In this document: positions 5,938 to 11,871 of the stretch, in pieces
Layout: each line of letters begins with the position of its first letter
Numbering within the stretch: the stretch's first letter is position 1
Virus record (IMG/VR): IMGVR_UViG_3300029319_000238
Location: 1-33,151 of that record
Direction: 5' to 3' (one strand)
DNA from: a virus
DNA: 33,151 nucleotides
The notes under the pieces: generated by a model
What the model saw: the letters and a program-made list of their open reading frames with translations, nothing else
What the model was told of the DNA's origin: nothing
Databases searched by the model: none
Program-made: the position numbers and the translations under genes

Positions 5938-6160
5938 CAATTACTCCTTTCTCTTTGTCCTCTGTTGGAACATTCAATTCGTTACGAACATCATCAACGA
6001 AGTTGAATTGGTCTACGATATCTTTGAGTCTGTCATACACTTTCTCAAGATCGTATCGTGTACCAAACTGTGGAAAACGATCCGTGTCTTTTGACAATGC
6101 TTCATAGAAAAGCATATCTGATCTGAATCTTTCCTCAAGTGTTTGTGTTTTCTTTGTCAT
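5918..6160 (-). CDS. Hypothetical charged helical protein
   Basis: An 80-residue protein starting at ATG 6160, overlapping the stop of the preceding gene (TAATG), with AAGGA upstream. It is highly charged throughout (RFRSDMLFYEALSKDTDRF, DLEKVYDRLKDIVDQF), predicted all-helical and soluble. No domain was recognised; it belongs to the run of coupled early genes. Confidence 0.7.
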   Translation of the reverse strand: MTKKTQTLEERFRSDMLFYEALSKDTDRFPQFGTRYDLEKVYDRLKDIVDQFNFVDDVRNELNVPTEDKEKGVIDVPSSQ

Positions 6161-6483
6161 TAGAATAGTTCCTTCTGTTGTGGTTCATCACCTAGTTTTT
6201 GTTTTAAGCCTGACAGAAACTCCTCATTGCTTGTTGGTTCATCGCAATGAGTTGTACCGCCGTAATGTTCTGATTTGCGCGCCAGCATATACGAGCGATA
6301 CCCAGTCTCTGTCAGTGGACTCTTTACTTGATTACCATTTACATCGGTTACTATGAGTTCGAAGTGATCAACTACATAGGGCATACCATGCTCTGAATAG
6401 TTGAGATAGTCACGACAAACTCGTACACTGTGCGTCAAGGAGTGCCACACAAATGTTCCTACATCCTCACAAGATTTTTTCAT
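6160..6483 (-). CDS. Hypothetical protein, early arm
   Basis: A 107-residue protein from ATG 6483, inside the end of the upstream gene. Upstream in-frame codons up to 6669 overlap that gene completely and look like shadow. Features: VWHSLTHSVRVCRDYLNY, then VVDHFELIVTDVNGNQVKSPLTETGYRSYML, which reads as a short beta-rich module, followed by an acidic tail ending QQKELF. The TGYRSY element may contact nucleic acid or ligand, but I do not recognise the family. Confidence 0.65.
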   Translation of the reverse strand: MKKSCEDVGTFVWHSLTHSVRVCRDYLNYSEHGMPYVVDHFELIVTDVNGNQVKSPLTETGYRSYMLARKSEHYGGTTHCDEPTSNEEFLSGLKQKLGDEPQQKELF

Positions 6484-6853
6484 ACTTCTTGTAGTCCTTC
6501 TGCCAGTATGGTTTCTGTCTTGGAGATGATTCTTGACCAGCAAGTTCTGCATTGTACTGGTTGTTGATTTCTTTTTCGTAATGTTCTCGGAACATATACC
6601 TTGCAAAGTGAACTCCGTCTTTTGTTTCTCGGATTGCAATGATGTCTGCTCCACGCTGGTTGAGATCATGTACTCTTGATGCTAGTCTACGGCATCCGAA
6701 AGCCAAAGCATCTTTGTCTGTTATAGAACCATGCAAGCGTATACATGCCAGAACTAATCCGCATTGTGTGTTTGCTCTTGGTTCGTTGAAGTAGTCTCGA
6801 CCTATGTCATACTTCTGTAGGTCTTCCATATCTACTTTGGTAATAGTAACCAT
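6467..6853 (-). CDS. Probable DNA-binding protein with HTH and wing
   Basis: A 128-residue protein from ATG 6853 behind CGGAGGT. The middle, ITDKDALAFGCRRLASRVHDLNQRGADIIAIRETKDGVHFARYMF, matches the layout of the small phage 'helix-turn-helix' domain in which a Cys/Arg-rich recognition helix (CRRLASRVHDL) is followed by a two-strand wing. The C-terminus is Tyr/Lys-rich. Overlap with both neighbours (TAATG at the start, 17 bases at the end) indicates coupled translation. Regulatory role inferred. Confidence 0.65.
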   Translation of the reverse strand: MVTITKVDMEDLQKYDIGRDYFNEPRANTQCGLVLACIRLHGSITDKDALAFGCRRLASRVHDLNQRGADIIAIRETKDGVHFARYMFREHYEKEINNQYNAELAGQESSPRQKPYWQKDYKKYEKIL

Positions 6854-7224
6854 TAGTTTACCTCCGTTACTGTTGTAGTAAATTGTAAGTCTTTGACTGG
6901 TGAGTCAGGACCACTCTCGATATGTATGTCAAGAGTGCGGCATAACTCTGGAGCATACACACGCTCGATTGTGGATACGACTTTACCACTCTTGTCATAG
7001 AACTTGAGTGTGTAGTCATCACGCCAAGTTAGATCAACATCGACACGACCTTTGTGTATGAATCCATTGGTCTCCATTTTGATACCAGCTCTACGCTCTT
7101 TGGTTTCTGGTAGTGCATGGCAGTTGTGACCAACAATAACTCCCCAGCAGTTCATTGCATTAGGGTCTGCATACTGAATCTGCTTCAGGATTTCTTTACA
7201 ATAGTATAAGGTTTCGTTTGTCAT
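6853..7224 (-). CDS. Hypothetical protein, first gene after the internal early promoter
   Basis: A 123-residue protein. ATG 7224 is chosen because GGAGAAAGCT precedes it; the ATG at 7236 has no ribosome-binding site. The sequence is mixed alpha/beta with a C-terminal beta-rich half (GRVDVDLTWRDDYTLKFYDKSGKVVSTIERVYAP). No motif was recognised. A consensus-like promoter lies 18 bases upstream, so it probably opens a transcription unit covering the genes down to the terminator at about 2 kb. Confidence 0.68.
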   Translation of the reverse strand: MTNETLYYCKEILKQIQYADPNAMNCWGVIVGHNCHALPETKERRAGIKMETNGFIHKGRVDVDLTWRDDYTLKFYDKSGKVVSTIERVYAPELCRTLDIHIESGPDSPVKDLQFTTTVTEVN

Positions 7225-7241
7225 AGCTTTCTCCATTTATA

Positions 7242-7270
7242 ATTATAGTTAAATTAAGTAATAAAATCAA
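7242..7270 (-). promoter_or_regulatory. Sigma70-like early promoter (leftward)
   Basis: Read on the minus strand, TTGATT (7270-7265) is followed after exactly 17 bases by TATAAT (7247-7242), in an AT-rich stretch just upstream of the gene starting at 7224. The -10 is perfect and the -35 has the first four consensus bases. The absence of a phage RNA polymerase gene agrees with use of host sigma70 polymerase. Confidence 0.68.
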
Positions 7271-7283
7271 CTAGTTAAAATGT

Positions 7284-7316
7284 CGTGTCCTATTTAATCG
7301 TATTTATTAGGACACG
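7284..7316. repeat. Inverted repeat upstream of the early promoter (terminator or operator)
   Basis: CGTGTCCTA at 7284-7292 and TAGGACACG at 7308-7316 form a perfect 9-bp stem around an AT-rich 15-base loop. It sits between the stop of the gene ending at 7324 and the promoter at 7242-7270. On the minus strand the stem is followed by ACATTTTAAC, a weak T-tract. It may end the upstream unit or bind a regulator of the promoter. Confidence 0.55.
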
Positions 7317-7323
7317 GAACAAA

Positions 7324-7698
7324 TCATTGACCAGTCATTCGCTTCTTCATTGCAAGCAACTGGCTCTTGGCTGTCTCATCGAGTGAGCTACCCTGACCGA
7401 AGCGATGATTACGTCGTCTCTCGATCTCATTGTTTGCCCATATCAATCCGCATTTCACACTGCAGAAGTTGCCAAACTTCATGATGTATTTACCAGTGTA
7501 ACATTCAGTTACATAGTAAACCTTGCCATCATCTGAGTTACGTGGGGTTTCTTTTTTGATCGGTAGATTCCCACGATATTTTTCTCCAGGCTTTGTGCCA
7601 TAGAATGTTTTCTTCTCAGCTTGTGCTGGTCGCTGACAGTTATAGCAACGCACTTTGTGAGATATAATTTTAGGATTAGATTGATCATCGTGTCGCAT
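7324..7698 (-). CDS. Zinc-ribbon protein
   Basis: A 124-residue protein from ATG 7698 behind GGGAG. Two cysteine pairs, RCYNCQRPAQ (residues about 18-21) and FCSVKCGLIWANNE (about 78-82), are spaced like a split treble-clef or zinc-ribbon; between them is a Lys/Gly-rich segment and a beta hairpin (GKVYYVTECYTGKYIMKFGN). The C-terminus is basic (RRRNHRFGQG, MKKRMTGQ). Likely nucleic-acid-binding; function unknown. Confidence 0.72.
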   Translation of the reverse strand: MRHDDQSNPKIISHKVRCYNCQRPAQAEKKTFYGTKPGEKYRGNLPIKKETPRNSDDGKVYYVTECYTGKYIMKFGNFCSVKCGLIWANNEIERRRNHRFGQGSSLDETAKSQLLAMKKRMTGQ

Positions 7699-7948
7699 TT
7701 AGATTACTCCCTTGATAAAGATACCAAGCTACACCAGCCATCATAGCATCGGCAAGCTTGTAGTATGTTCTTGATCGGTTATGTTTCAAACAGCAGACTT
7801 CATACATAGGTTTTTTGTTTTCGTCATAGGTATCCCATATTTGAATGTCACCATCTTTCTTCAGTCTGTAATATTCAACACTCGTTAACTCACTATCATA
7901 CATACAATCCACACCATAGTGTTTATATATTTCAAATAGCTTTAACAT
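7685..7948 (-). CDS. Hypothetical protein, early arm
   Basis: An 87-residue protein from ATG 7948, which has AAAAAGGAGAAGACT immediately upstream; the longer frame to 8005 runs into a structured non-coding element and lacks a ribosome-binding site. Tyr/Asp/Lys-rich alpha/beta sequence (VEYYRLKKDGDIQIWDTYDENKKPMYEV) ending in a helix AMMAGVAWYLYQG. No motif recognised. Overlaps the next gene by 14 bases. Confidence 0.7.
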   Translation of the reverse strand: MLKLFEIYKHYGVDCMYDSELTSVEYYRLKKDGDIQIWDTYDENKKPMYEVCCLKHNRSRTYYKLADAMMAGVAWYLYQGSNLNATR

Positions 7949-7972
7949 AGTCTTCTCCTTTTTAATTATGTT

Positions 7973-8069
7973 AGTCCGAAGAACACATGGCTTTCCAAGC
8001 GTCAAGGTCGGCGAAGCCGCCGAAGGGAAACCTTTACGCGAGATGGAAAGACCTGTGTTATCGGAAACT
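7973..8069 (+). ncRNA. Compact structured RNA-like element (multi-branch, GNRA loop)
   Basis: This gap between two leftward genes folds almost completely. Stems: CCGA (7976-7979)/TCGG (8061-8064); AACACA (7982-7987)/TGTGTT (8054-8059); CTTTCC (7991-7996)/GGAAAG (8045-8050); GCGT (7999-8002)/ACGC (8036-8039). Inside are two hairpins, CGGC-GAA-GCCG (8009-8019) and AAGG-GAAA-CCTT (8023-8034), the latter with a GNRA tetraloop on the plus strand. The nested closing stems make a multi-branch fold of about 97 nt. Strand is judged from the GNRA loop only. If read on the minus strand it would be a leader of the gene at 7948. No Rfam family was recognised. Confidence 0.55.
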
Positions 8070-8416
8070 TATTTTGATAATTCGCGAACAGCTTCACGCG
8101 TCATGTGATCAACAAACCACGACATGAATGTACCTTCTCGTGCCATTGAATGTACGAAACCTGATGAGTGTGATGCTGGATCATCTGCATATCTCATCCG
8201 ATAGAACCAATTAGTTCCAAGCACATCGCATTTTTGTTTGTAAAAATATACATCAACTACTAAGTCTTCATGTTCATGATAGTGTTCACAGCTTGCATAG
8301 AAATCAACGTAGTCATCCTTCTCATAAAACTGTGGTACATACTGAATCAATTTGTATGGACGATTTAGTTTGTAGTTTTGCATTGCCAATTCTGGTGTCA
8401 ATAATTTTAGTGTCAT
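8069..8416 (-). CDS. Hypothetical protein, early arm
   Basis: A 115-residue protein from ATG 8416; the ribosome-binding site is weak (GTGAG). Rich in aromatic residues, His, Asp and Tyr (YVPQFYEKDDYVDFYASCEHYHEHEDLVVDVYFYK). Mixed alpha/beta, soluble. No family recognised. It is flanked on both sides by structured intergenic islands (7973-8069 and 8468-8673), unlike the tightly coupled genes further left. Confidence 0.65.
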   Translation of the reverse strand: MTLKLLTPELAMQNYKLNRPYKLIQYVPQFYEKDDYVDFYASCEHYHEHEDLVVDVYFYKQKCDVLGTNWFYRMRYADDPASHSSGFVHSMAREGTFMSWFVDHMTREAVRELSK

Positions 8417-8467
8417 GTTTGTAACTCACTTTCATTGATATTGATTTTGTTTCATTTGGTCAGAAGT

Positions 8468-8673
8468 CGTGAAGCAATCTCACGCCAACACCTAGTCATC
8501 CCCACCCATCGCCGTGAGGCGATTAGATAGACTGCCATGCGAAGCATGGCTTAGTGATAAATGATACACGACGAAGGAGTGAAGATAGGCTGTGCGTTTG
8601 GCAGTTCAGGGGTATGGCATTGGGAAACGCACAGCAATACAGCGTCCAGCAAGCTCTGCTTGCCGGATGCTGT
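8468..8673 (+). ncRNA. Second structured RNA-like island
   Basis: The 264-base gap between the genes ending at 8416 (start side) and 8681 contains consecutive perfect stems: CGTGA/TCACG (8468-8484); ATCGCC-GTGA-GGCGAT (8508-8523), a GNRA tetraloop; GCCATGC-GAA-GCATGGC (8534-8550); an 11-bp stem GCTGTGCGTTT/AAACGCACAGC (8589-8599 and 8625-8635); and a long hairpin 8639-8673 built from ACAGC/GCTGT, GTCC/GGAT and GCAAGC/GCTTGC. The GTCC/GGAT helix has a G.U pair that exists only on the plus strand, so a rightward transcript is favoured. No protein gene was seen here. Identity unknown. Confidence 0.55.
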
Positions 8674-8680
8674 GACAATC

Positions 8681-8800
8681 TTAGATTGCAAGTAATAAGA
8701 TTGTTAGGATGATAAACCCAGCGAAGATCAAGAAACCTGATAGGCTGTCAAGTATCTTCCATGCAAGGGATTTATTGTGACGATCATATCGTTTGTACAT
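8681..8800 (-). CDS. Tiny single-span membrane protein
   Basis: A 39-residue ORF from ATG 8800, overlapping the stop of the upstream gene (TAATG), with AAAGGAG eight bases upstream. The head is basic (MYKRYDRHNKSLAWK) and the rest is a membrane helix (FLIFAGFIILTILLLAI) reaching the C-terminus, so the basic end should face the cytoplasm. As an early gene it could modify the host envelope or exclude other phages; that is inference. Confidence 0.72.
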   Translation of the reverse strand: MYKRYDRHNKSLAWKILDSLSGFLIFAGFIILTILLLAI

Positions 8801-8961
8801 TAGTCAATCTCCTTTGATTCTTTGTAAGCGATCTCTTCTGCTGTCCATTCGGATGCACATACGAAGATGCTTTGTTGCCATACCTCGTCAGATGATTCGT
8901 GATCTGCGAAGTTGATCATGTATGCAAATGCTGGGTCGTCTAAGTATTTTGTATTGTCCAT
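8800..8961 (-). CDS. Small acidic hypothetical protein
   Basis: A 53-residue ORF from ATG 8959-8961 with AAGGAGACACAC upstream. Acidic (LDDPAFAYMINFADHESSDEVWQQ, AEEIAYKESKEID), with one Cys and two Trp. It is translationally coupled to the tiny membrane protein that follows. Very small acidic early proteins are typical host-takeover candidates in phages, but nothing here identifies a target. Confidence 0.7.
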   Translation of the reverse strand: MDNTKYLDDPAFAYMINFADHESSDEVWQQSIFVCASEWTAEEIAYKESKEID

Positions 8962-9020
8962 GTGTGTCTCCTTGATAATGTGAGTGCCACCCTTTGAGGG
9001 GTGACACTCGTTGATGTCAG

Positions 9021-9752
9021 TTAGATATTGAACTCAGTAGAAGCCTTAGCTTTGACACGAAGTTTCTCCTTCATCTCAGATGCTCTCTTCTTGGTCTCTT
9101 CCTTTGCCTTTGAAGCAAAGTGTTGCTCAACCTTTTTGATAGTCTCAGGCTTGATGTATATCTCACCATCATTGAGTTTCATGTACCAAGACTCTATCCA
9201 AGCTTGAAACATTTTCATCTTTACAACTGTCTCTGAGTTGTAGTTGATACGATCTTGCTTGTGATCAGCTTGTACAGAATCAATCTTCTCATCTGCACAT
9301 AGGTCGTCTAGGTTGTCCTGATCTCTTGCGATCATCTGTTCCAATCCCTGTATGGCATTGTATTGATCCATACCAGTTGAGTTCCATAGATACTTTGGAA
9401 GTAATCTTTTGAAACCATACTGTCCGATTGGAACAATCTCATCGGAGAGTTCGAACTCGTTGTCGCCAACTTTCTTCTTGTGGACGTAACGCTTGTCATC
9501 GTCCAGTGCATCGATGTCGATGTGCTTGTCGTGTGGATTGTACCACTGACCCTCACCCTCGAAGAACCACTCGATGTGTGCCATCGATTTGCCAATGTCC
9601 ATATCTCGGAATTGACAATCCACATCTTTTTTGGATTTGTGCATCTTGTCCAACGCTGGCGCGATGTATTTAGTACGCATATTGTGTAACTGTTGCGTAC
9701 CAAATCGAAGTAACTTTTCACACTCACTAATAATATTTGTATAATTAGACAT
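9021..9752 (-). CDS. Hypothetical 243-residue protein, first gene of the early arm
   Basis: Starts at ATG 9752 (or 9755; two adjacent ATGs) behind AAAAAGGAGACT; 9752 gives the better spacing. Highly charged and mostly helical, with an N-terminal helix-rich region (ECEKLLRFGTQQLHNM), an acidic middle (HIDIDALDDDKRYVHKKKVGDNEFELSDEIVP) and a long Lys/Glu C-terminal helix (FASKAKEETKKRASEMKEKL). No motif recognised. As the leading, most strongly placed early gene it may act first in infection. Overlapping frames on both strands within it are shadows. Confidence 0.75.
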   Translation of the reverse strand: MSNYTNIISECEKLLRFGTQQLHNMRTKYIAPALDKMHKSKKDVDCQFRDMDIGKSMAHIEWFFEGEGQWYNPHDKHIDIDALDDDKRYVHKKKVGDNEFELSDEIVPIGQYGFKRLLPKYLWNSTGMDQYNAIQGLEQMIARDQDNLDDLCADEKIDSVQADHKQDRINYNSETVVKMKMFQAWIESWYMKLNDGEIYIKPETIKKVEQHFASKAKEETKKRASEMKEKLRVKAKASTEFNI

Positions 9753-9788
9753 CATAGTCTCCTTTTTAAAGTTAAAATAAAATAGACA

Positions 9789-9816
9789 ATCATACATTCA
9801 TAGGTATTGCCTACAA
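9789..9816 (-). promoter_or_regulatory. Candidate leftward promoter of the early arm
   Basis: On the minus strand, TTGTAG (9816-9811) and TATGAT (9794-9789) are separated by 16 bases, 37 bases before the start at 9752. The -10 matches 5 of 6 consensus bases, the -35 only 3. The location, heading the early arm and before its first gene, supports it more than the match does. Confidence 0.42.
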
Positions 9817-9869
9817 GTTTAGATAAGAGGTCAGGGTTTTCTTTGGATGTCATCGAGTATAAGAAAATG

Positions 9870-9889
9870 TGACACGCCAAAGCGTGTCA
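9870..9889. repeat. Stem-loop at the left edge of the divergent non-coding region
   Basis: TGACACGC (9870-9877) and GCGTGTCA (9882-9889) form a perfect 8-bp stem around CAAA. The plus strand continues GATTTTGTT and the minus strand CATTTTCTT, both weak T-tracts. It could be a modest terminator in either direction or a protein-binding site. Confidence 0.5.
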
Positions 9890-9961
9890 GATTTTGTTGC
9901 AAAAGCGAGGAGACAAGCGCGATCTTGCGCGCAGTAGAGGAGTATCTTTGCACGAGACCTG

Positions 9962-10023
9962 TTATAAATTTCGCGAGGACTTTTGACAACTACGGCTGTC
10001 AACAAGTCGGAGTAAATTTATAA
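9962..10023. promoter_or_regulatory. Large interrupted palindrome between the divergent arms (operator or origin candidate)
   Basis: Three nested perfect arms: TTATAAATTT (9962-9971)/AAATTTATAA (10014-10023), GACTT/AAGTC, and TTGACA (9983-9988)/TGTCAA (9997-10002). Each strand therefore carries a perfect TTGACA and, 30 bases on, a TATAA-type box: TATAAT on the plus strand (10019-10024), TATAAC on the minus strand. The 30-base spacing is too long for ordinary sigma70 promoters, so a protein-binding palindrome, an AT-rich unwinding site or a special divergent promoter is possible. Confidence 0.5.
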
Positions 10024-10029
10024 TGATTC

Positions 10030-10866
10030 CATAGAAAATTCTGACAGCCCTGTTGGAGATGAGCTGGCTCATCTCCCCACACGGCAAGTCCAAGTCAAGC
10101 ATCTTCATTCGCAGTTAAGCGTGTCCATGTGTAGCGAATGTTGCTTGACTCAGGCACGTCTTGTGTGTGCCTGAGCTGGCTTGGATCGAAATCGACCTTG
10201 CCACTCATAGACTACGAGACATCGTTATTCGGTTCTATCGTCCGAATGACTGGCTCGTAGGCAATGTTTGGCAAGTGGGCAAGAGATGTGAATTGTCTTG
10301 CAGAACAGAGTGGTGCCAATTGCTTGGCACTGCAAGATGGCGCATGGGATGATGCGCCACCCAAGATTTCTTACCCTTCTGTGAAGGGCAATACCTTTGA
10401 ATGAATGATAGTGTGCGCGTCGGCAATCGTTCAATCGATCCCACGCAAGGCTGGTGGACTGGGGTGCAAGCGATGCTTGCGCCATAAGGGAGACAGACTT
10501 GTGTGAGGTGAAGACCCAGCTCGACTGGGCGGCGACCCATAGTCGCCGTTGGACTTGCCATGTAGAGTGACGTAAAACATTGCGTGTGACGGACTCGTCA
10601 CACATGTCTTGCAATGTTTTGACGACAGATTAGTGATTTCCTTTGCGTCGAGACGCATTGGGAATCGCAACCCTCTTGGGCGATTTGCAAGGCAAATCGT
10701 GTGTCGTAGGAGTGGCGCACACAATATCGATTGGCGCGACTGCGCAATATGTCGGTGTGGGTTTGGCATGGTTGGCACACCGACTGCGATTGTTCAGCTG
10801 GACAACAGCGTTCTAGCGTATTTTGCTGGCTCTTTCGCCAGCTTGAATACAAGTATTCAAAATACG
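10030..10866 (+). ncRNA. Very large structured RNA candidate (about 840 nt, dense stem-loops)
   Basis: There is no credible protein gene between 9752 and 10951, but the stretch is packed with stems. They include GGAGATGAG/CTCATCTCC (10055-10076), AGTCAAGCA/TGCTTGACT enclosing CATTCGC/GCGAATG (10093-10150), CTACGAG/CTCGTAG (10212-10260), GTGCCAA/TTGGCAC (10313-10330), GGCGCAT/ATGCGCC (10339-10358), CGGCGAC/GTCGCCG (10530-10548), AAAACATTGC/GCAATGTTTT enclosing GTGTGACG/CGTCACAC (10574-10620), CGATTTGC/GCAAATCG (10681-10699), GTCGGTGTG/CACACCGAC (10751-10784) and a junction closed by CGTATTTT/AAAATACG (10817-10866). Four G.U pairs valid only on the plus strand (in 10463-10483, 10633-10668, 10790-10805) indicate a rightward RNA. 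Size and ornateness recall giant phage RNAs such as GOLLD; identity is not shown. Confidence 0.6.
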
Positions 10867-10871
10867 ATAGG

Positions 10872-10899
10872 TTGTGTTGTCGTGCAATCTTTGTAGAAT
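10872..10899 (+). promoter_or_regulatory. Candidate late promoter upstream of the small terminase gene
   Basis: TTGTGT (10872-10877) and TAGAAT (10894-10899) are 16 bases apart, with TTTG just before the -10 (extended -10-like). It lies between the end of the structured region and the small terminase start at 10951. A perfect TTGACA at 10914-10919 also occurs but has no matching -10 at the right distance. Moderate to weak evidence. Confidence 0.4.
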
Positions 10900-10950
10900 A
10901 TGAAATTAATGTATTGACAAGTAGACAGAAAATACGGCACAGTTGACGGC

Positions 10951-11319
10951 ATGACACTTGTGAAGATAACCGAGAAACAGAAGAAGCTGGTTGATACGTT
11001 AGTAGCAAAAGGATGCAGTATCAAACAGGCAAGTGATGAAGCTGGATATGCAAAGGGTGAATCAGGCAGAGTAACTGCTAGTAAGGCTTTGAGAACACCA
11101 CATGTGCAACAGTATATGATGCAAGCAATAGCAGACAACATGAGCATAAATGCTACGAAAGCGTTGAATAAGATAGTGCAACTGTCAAGCAATGCTAAGT
11201 CTGAATACGTTAGCCTTGAAGCTAGTAAAGATTTGCTTGATCGTGCTGGGTTCAAAGCACCAGATAAGGTAATGCATAGCCATGTTGGTAATGTCAATGT
11301 AAAGATTGATTTGTCTTGA
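10951..11319 (+). CDS. Terminase small subunit-like DNA-binding protein
   Basis: A 122-residue protein. The first half, TEKQKKLVDTLVAKGCSIKQASDEAGYAKGESGRVTASKALRTPHVQQYM, is the helix-turn-helix pattern of phage small terminases (a 'KQ..F...l..G.s..qAa..aGY' opening followed by 'a...l..p.v..yi'). The rest is a helical oligomerisation region and a beta-type tail (VMHSHVGNVNVKIDLS). It would recognise the packaging site and load the large subunit encoded at 12675. It is the first gene of the late arm. The ribosome-binding site is weak. A 33-residue-shorter start is not supported. Confidence 0.75.
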   Translation: MTLVKITEKQKKLVDTLVAKGCSIKQASDEAGYAKGESGRVTASKALRTPHVQQYMMQAIADNMSINATKALNKIVQLSSNAKSEYVSLEASKDLLDRAGFKAPDKVMHSHVGNVNVKIDLS

Positions 11320-11351
11320 TGCTTCTCTGTATACCATACGAGCTAGTGAAA

Positions 11352-11461
11352 GTATTTGCTTGTGACGCTTGCGGAGCGCGCAAATACACAGATATATATT
11401 GTCGTTGGCTTGCAATATCCTACTAACGCAGTGGGGGGTAAAAATTGGCAAGCCAATGACA
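11352..11461 (+). other. Structured intergenic element downstream of the small terminase (pac-site or RNA candidate)
   Basis: The 213-base gap 11320-11532 contains two strong stems. GTATTTGC (11352-11359) pairs with GCAAATAC (11380-11387) and holds an inner CGCT/AGCG hairpin. TGTCGTTGGCTTGC (11400-11413) pairs with GCAAGCCAATGACA (11448-11461) over 14 bp, with one G.U pair valid only on the plus strand; its 34-base loop contains GTGGGGGGT. Sites next to small terminase genes often serve DNA packaging, but the G.U pair favours an RNA or mRNA leader. No coding sequence was found here. Confidence 0.5.
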
Positions 11462-11532
11462 CGCAATGGTCTTGCCCTCACATTATTCTTGAAAAAAGCT
11501 CGTTATTGTTTTAAGGCTAGAAGAAAAGGAGT

Positions 11533-11871
11533 ATGAGTATGAGAGTTGGGGTAATGGTAGCTGGTCTACTTAAAAAGTTATTGCAAACAAAACAGAACGT
11601 AGATAGTCTTTCTGAAGAGGAGATTGTTCATGGCAAAGACACCACTGTGGCAACGCAAGGGAGGAAAGAATCCAAAGGGAGGGCTAAACGCGGCAGGAAG
11701 AGCGTCAGCTCGAAAACAAGGAATGAATCTCAAAGCACCAGTAAAGTCAGGAGACAATCCTCGAAGAGCAAGCTTTCTAGCAAGAATGGGAAACATGAAA
11801 GGACCGGAAAGAGACTCAAAGGGAAGACCAACGAGACTTCTTCTAAGTCTAAGAGCATGGGGAGCAAGTAG
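11533..11871 (+). CDS. Possible overlapping gene upstream of and through the DUF6321-like gene
   Basis: A 112-codon frame begins at ATG 11533 with a strong AAAAGGAG site. Residues 1-35 (MSMRVGVMVAGLLKKLLQTKQ, then VDSLSEEEIVHGK) lie outside other genes and look like real protein. From about 11630 on, it runs through the next gene in another frame and becomes Ser/Lys/Arg-rich low-complexity sequence. Either it is a true overprinted gene, or a short protein whose stop was lost, or the first part is fused by a frameshift. The initiation signal is convincing; the product is not. Confidence 0.4.
   Translation: MSMRVGVMVAGLLKKLLQTKQNVDSLSEEEIVHGKDTTVATQGRKESKGRAKRGRKSVSSKTRNESQSTSKVRRQSSKSKLSSKNGKHERTGKRLKGKTNETSSKSKSMGSK

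Noticed and set aside
8417-8680. A tRNA gene in the structured gap
   Set aside because: Stems do not form an acceptor with a TPsiC arm; no GTTCAAxTC-like T arm and no CCA-adjacent acceptor pairing.
9332-9727. Long minus-strand and plus-strand frames inside the first early gene
   Set aside because: They lie wholly within the 9021-9752 gene, have Ser/Thr/Arg/His-heavy shadow composition and no ribosome-binding site.
10030-10866. Firm naming of the structured region as GOLLD or ROOL RNA
   Set aside because: Size and hairpin density fit, but I could not match conserved sequence motifs by eye; it stays a hypothesis.
10161-11008. Several overlapping open frames of 63-136 codons on both strands in the divergent non-coding region
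   Set aside because: Cys/Arg/Ser/His-rich translations without ribosome-binding sites, mutually overlapping, and explained by GC-rich stem-loop sequence. None resembles a phage protein.
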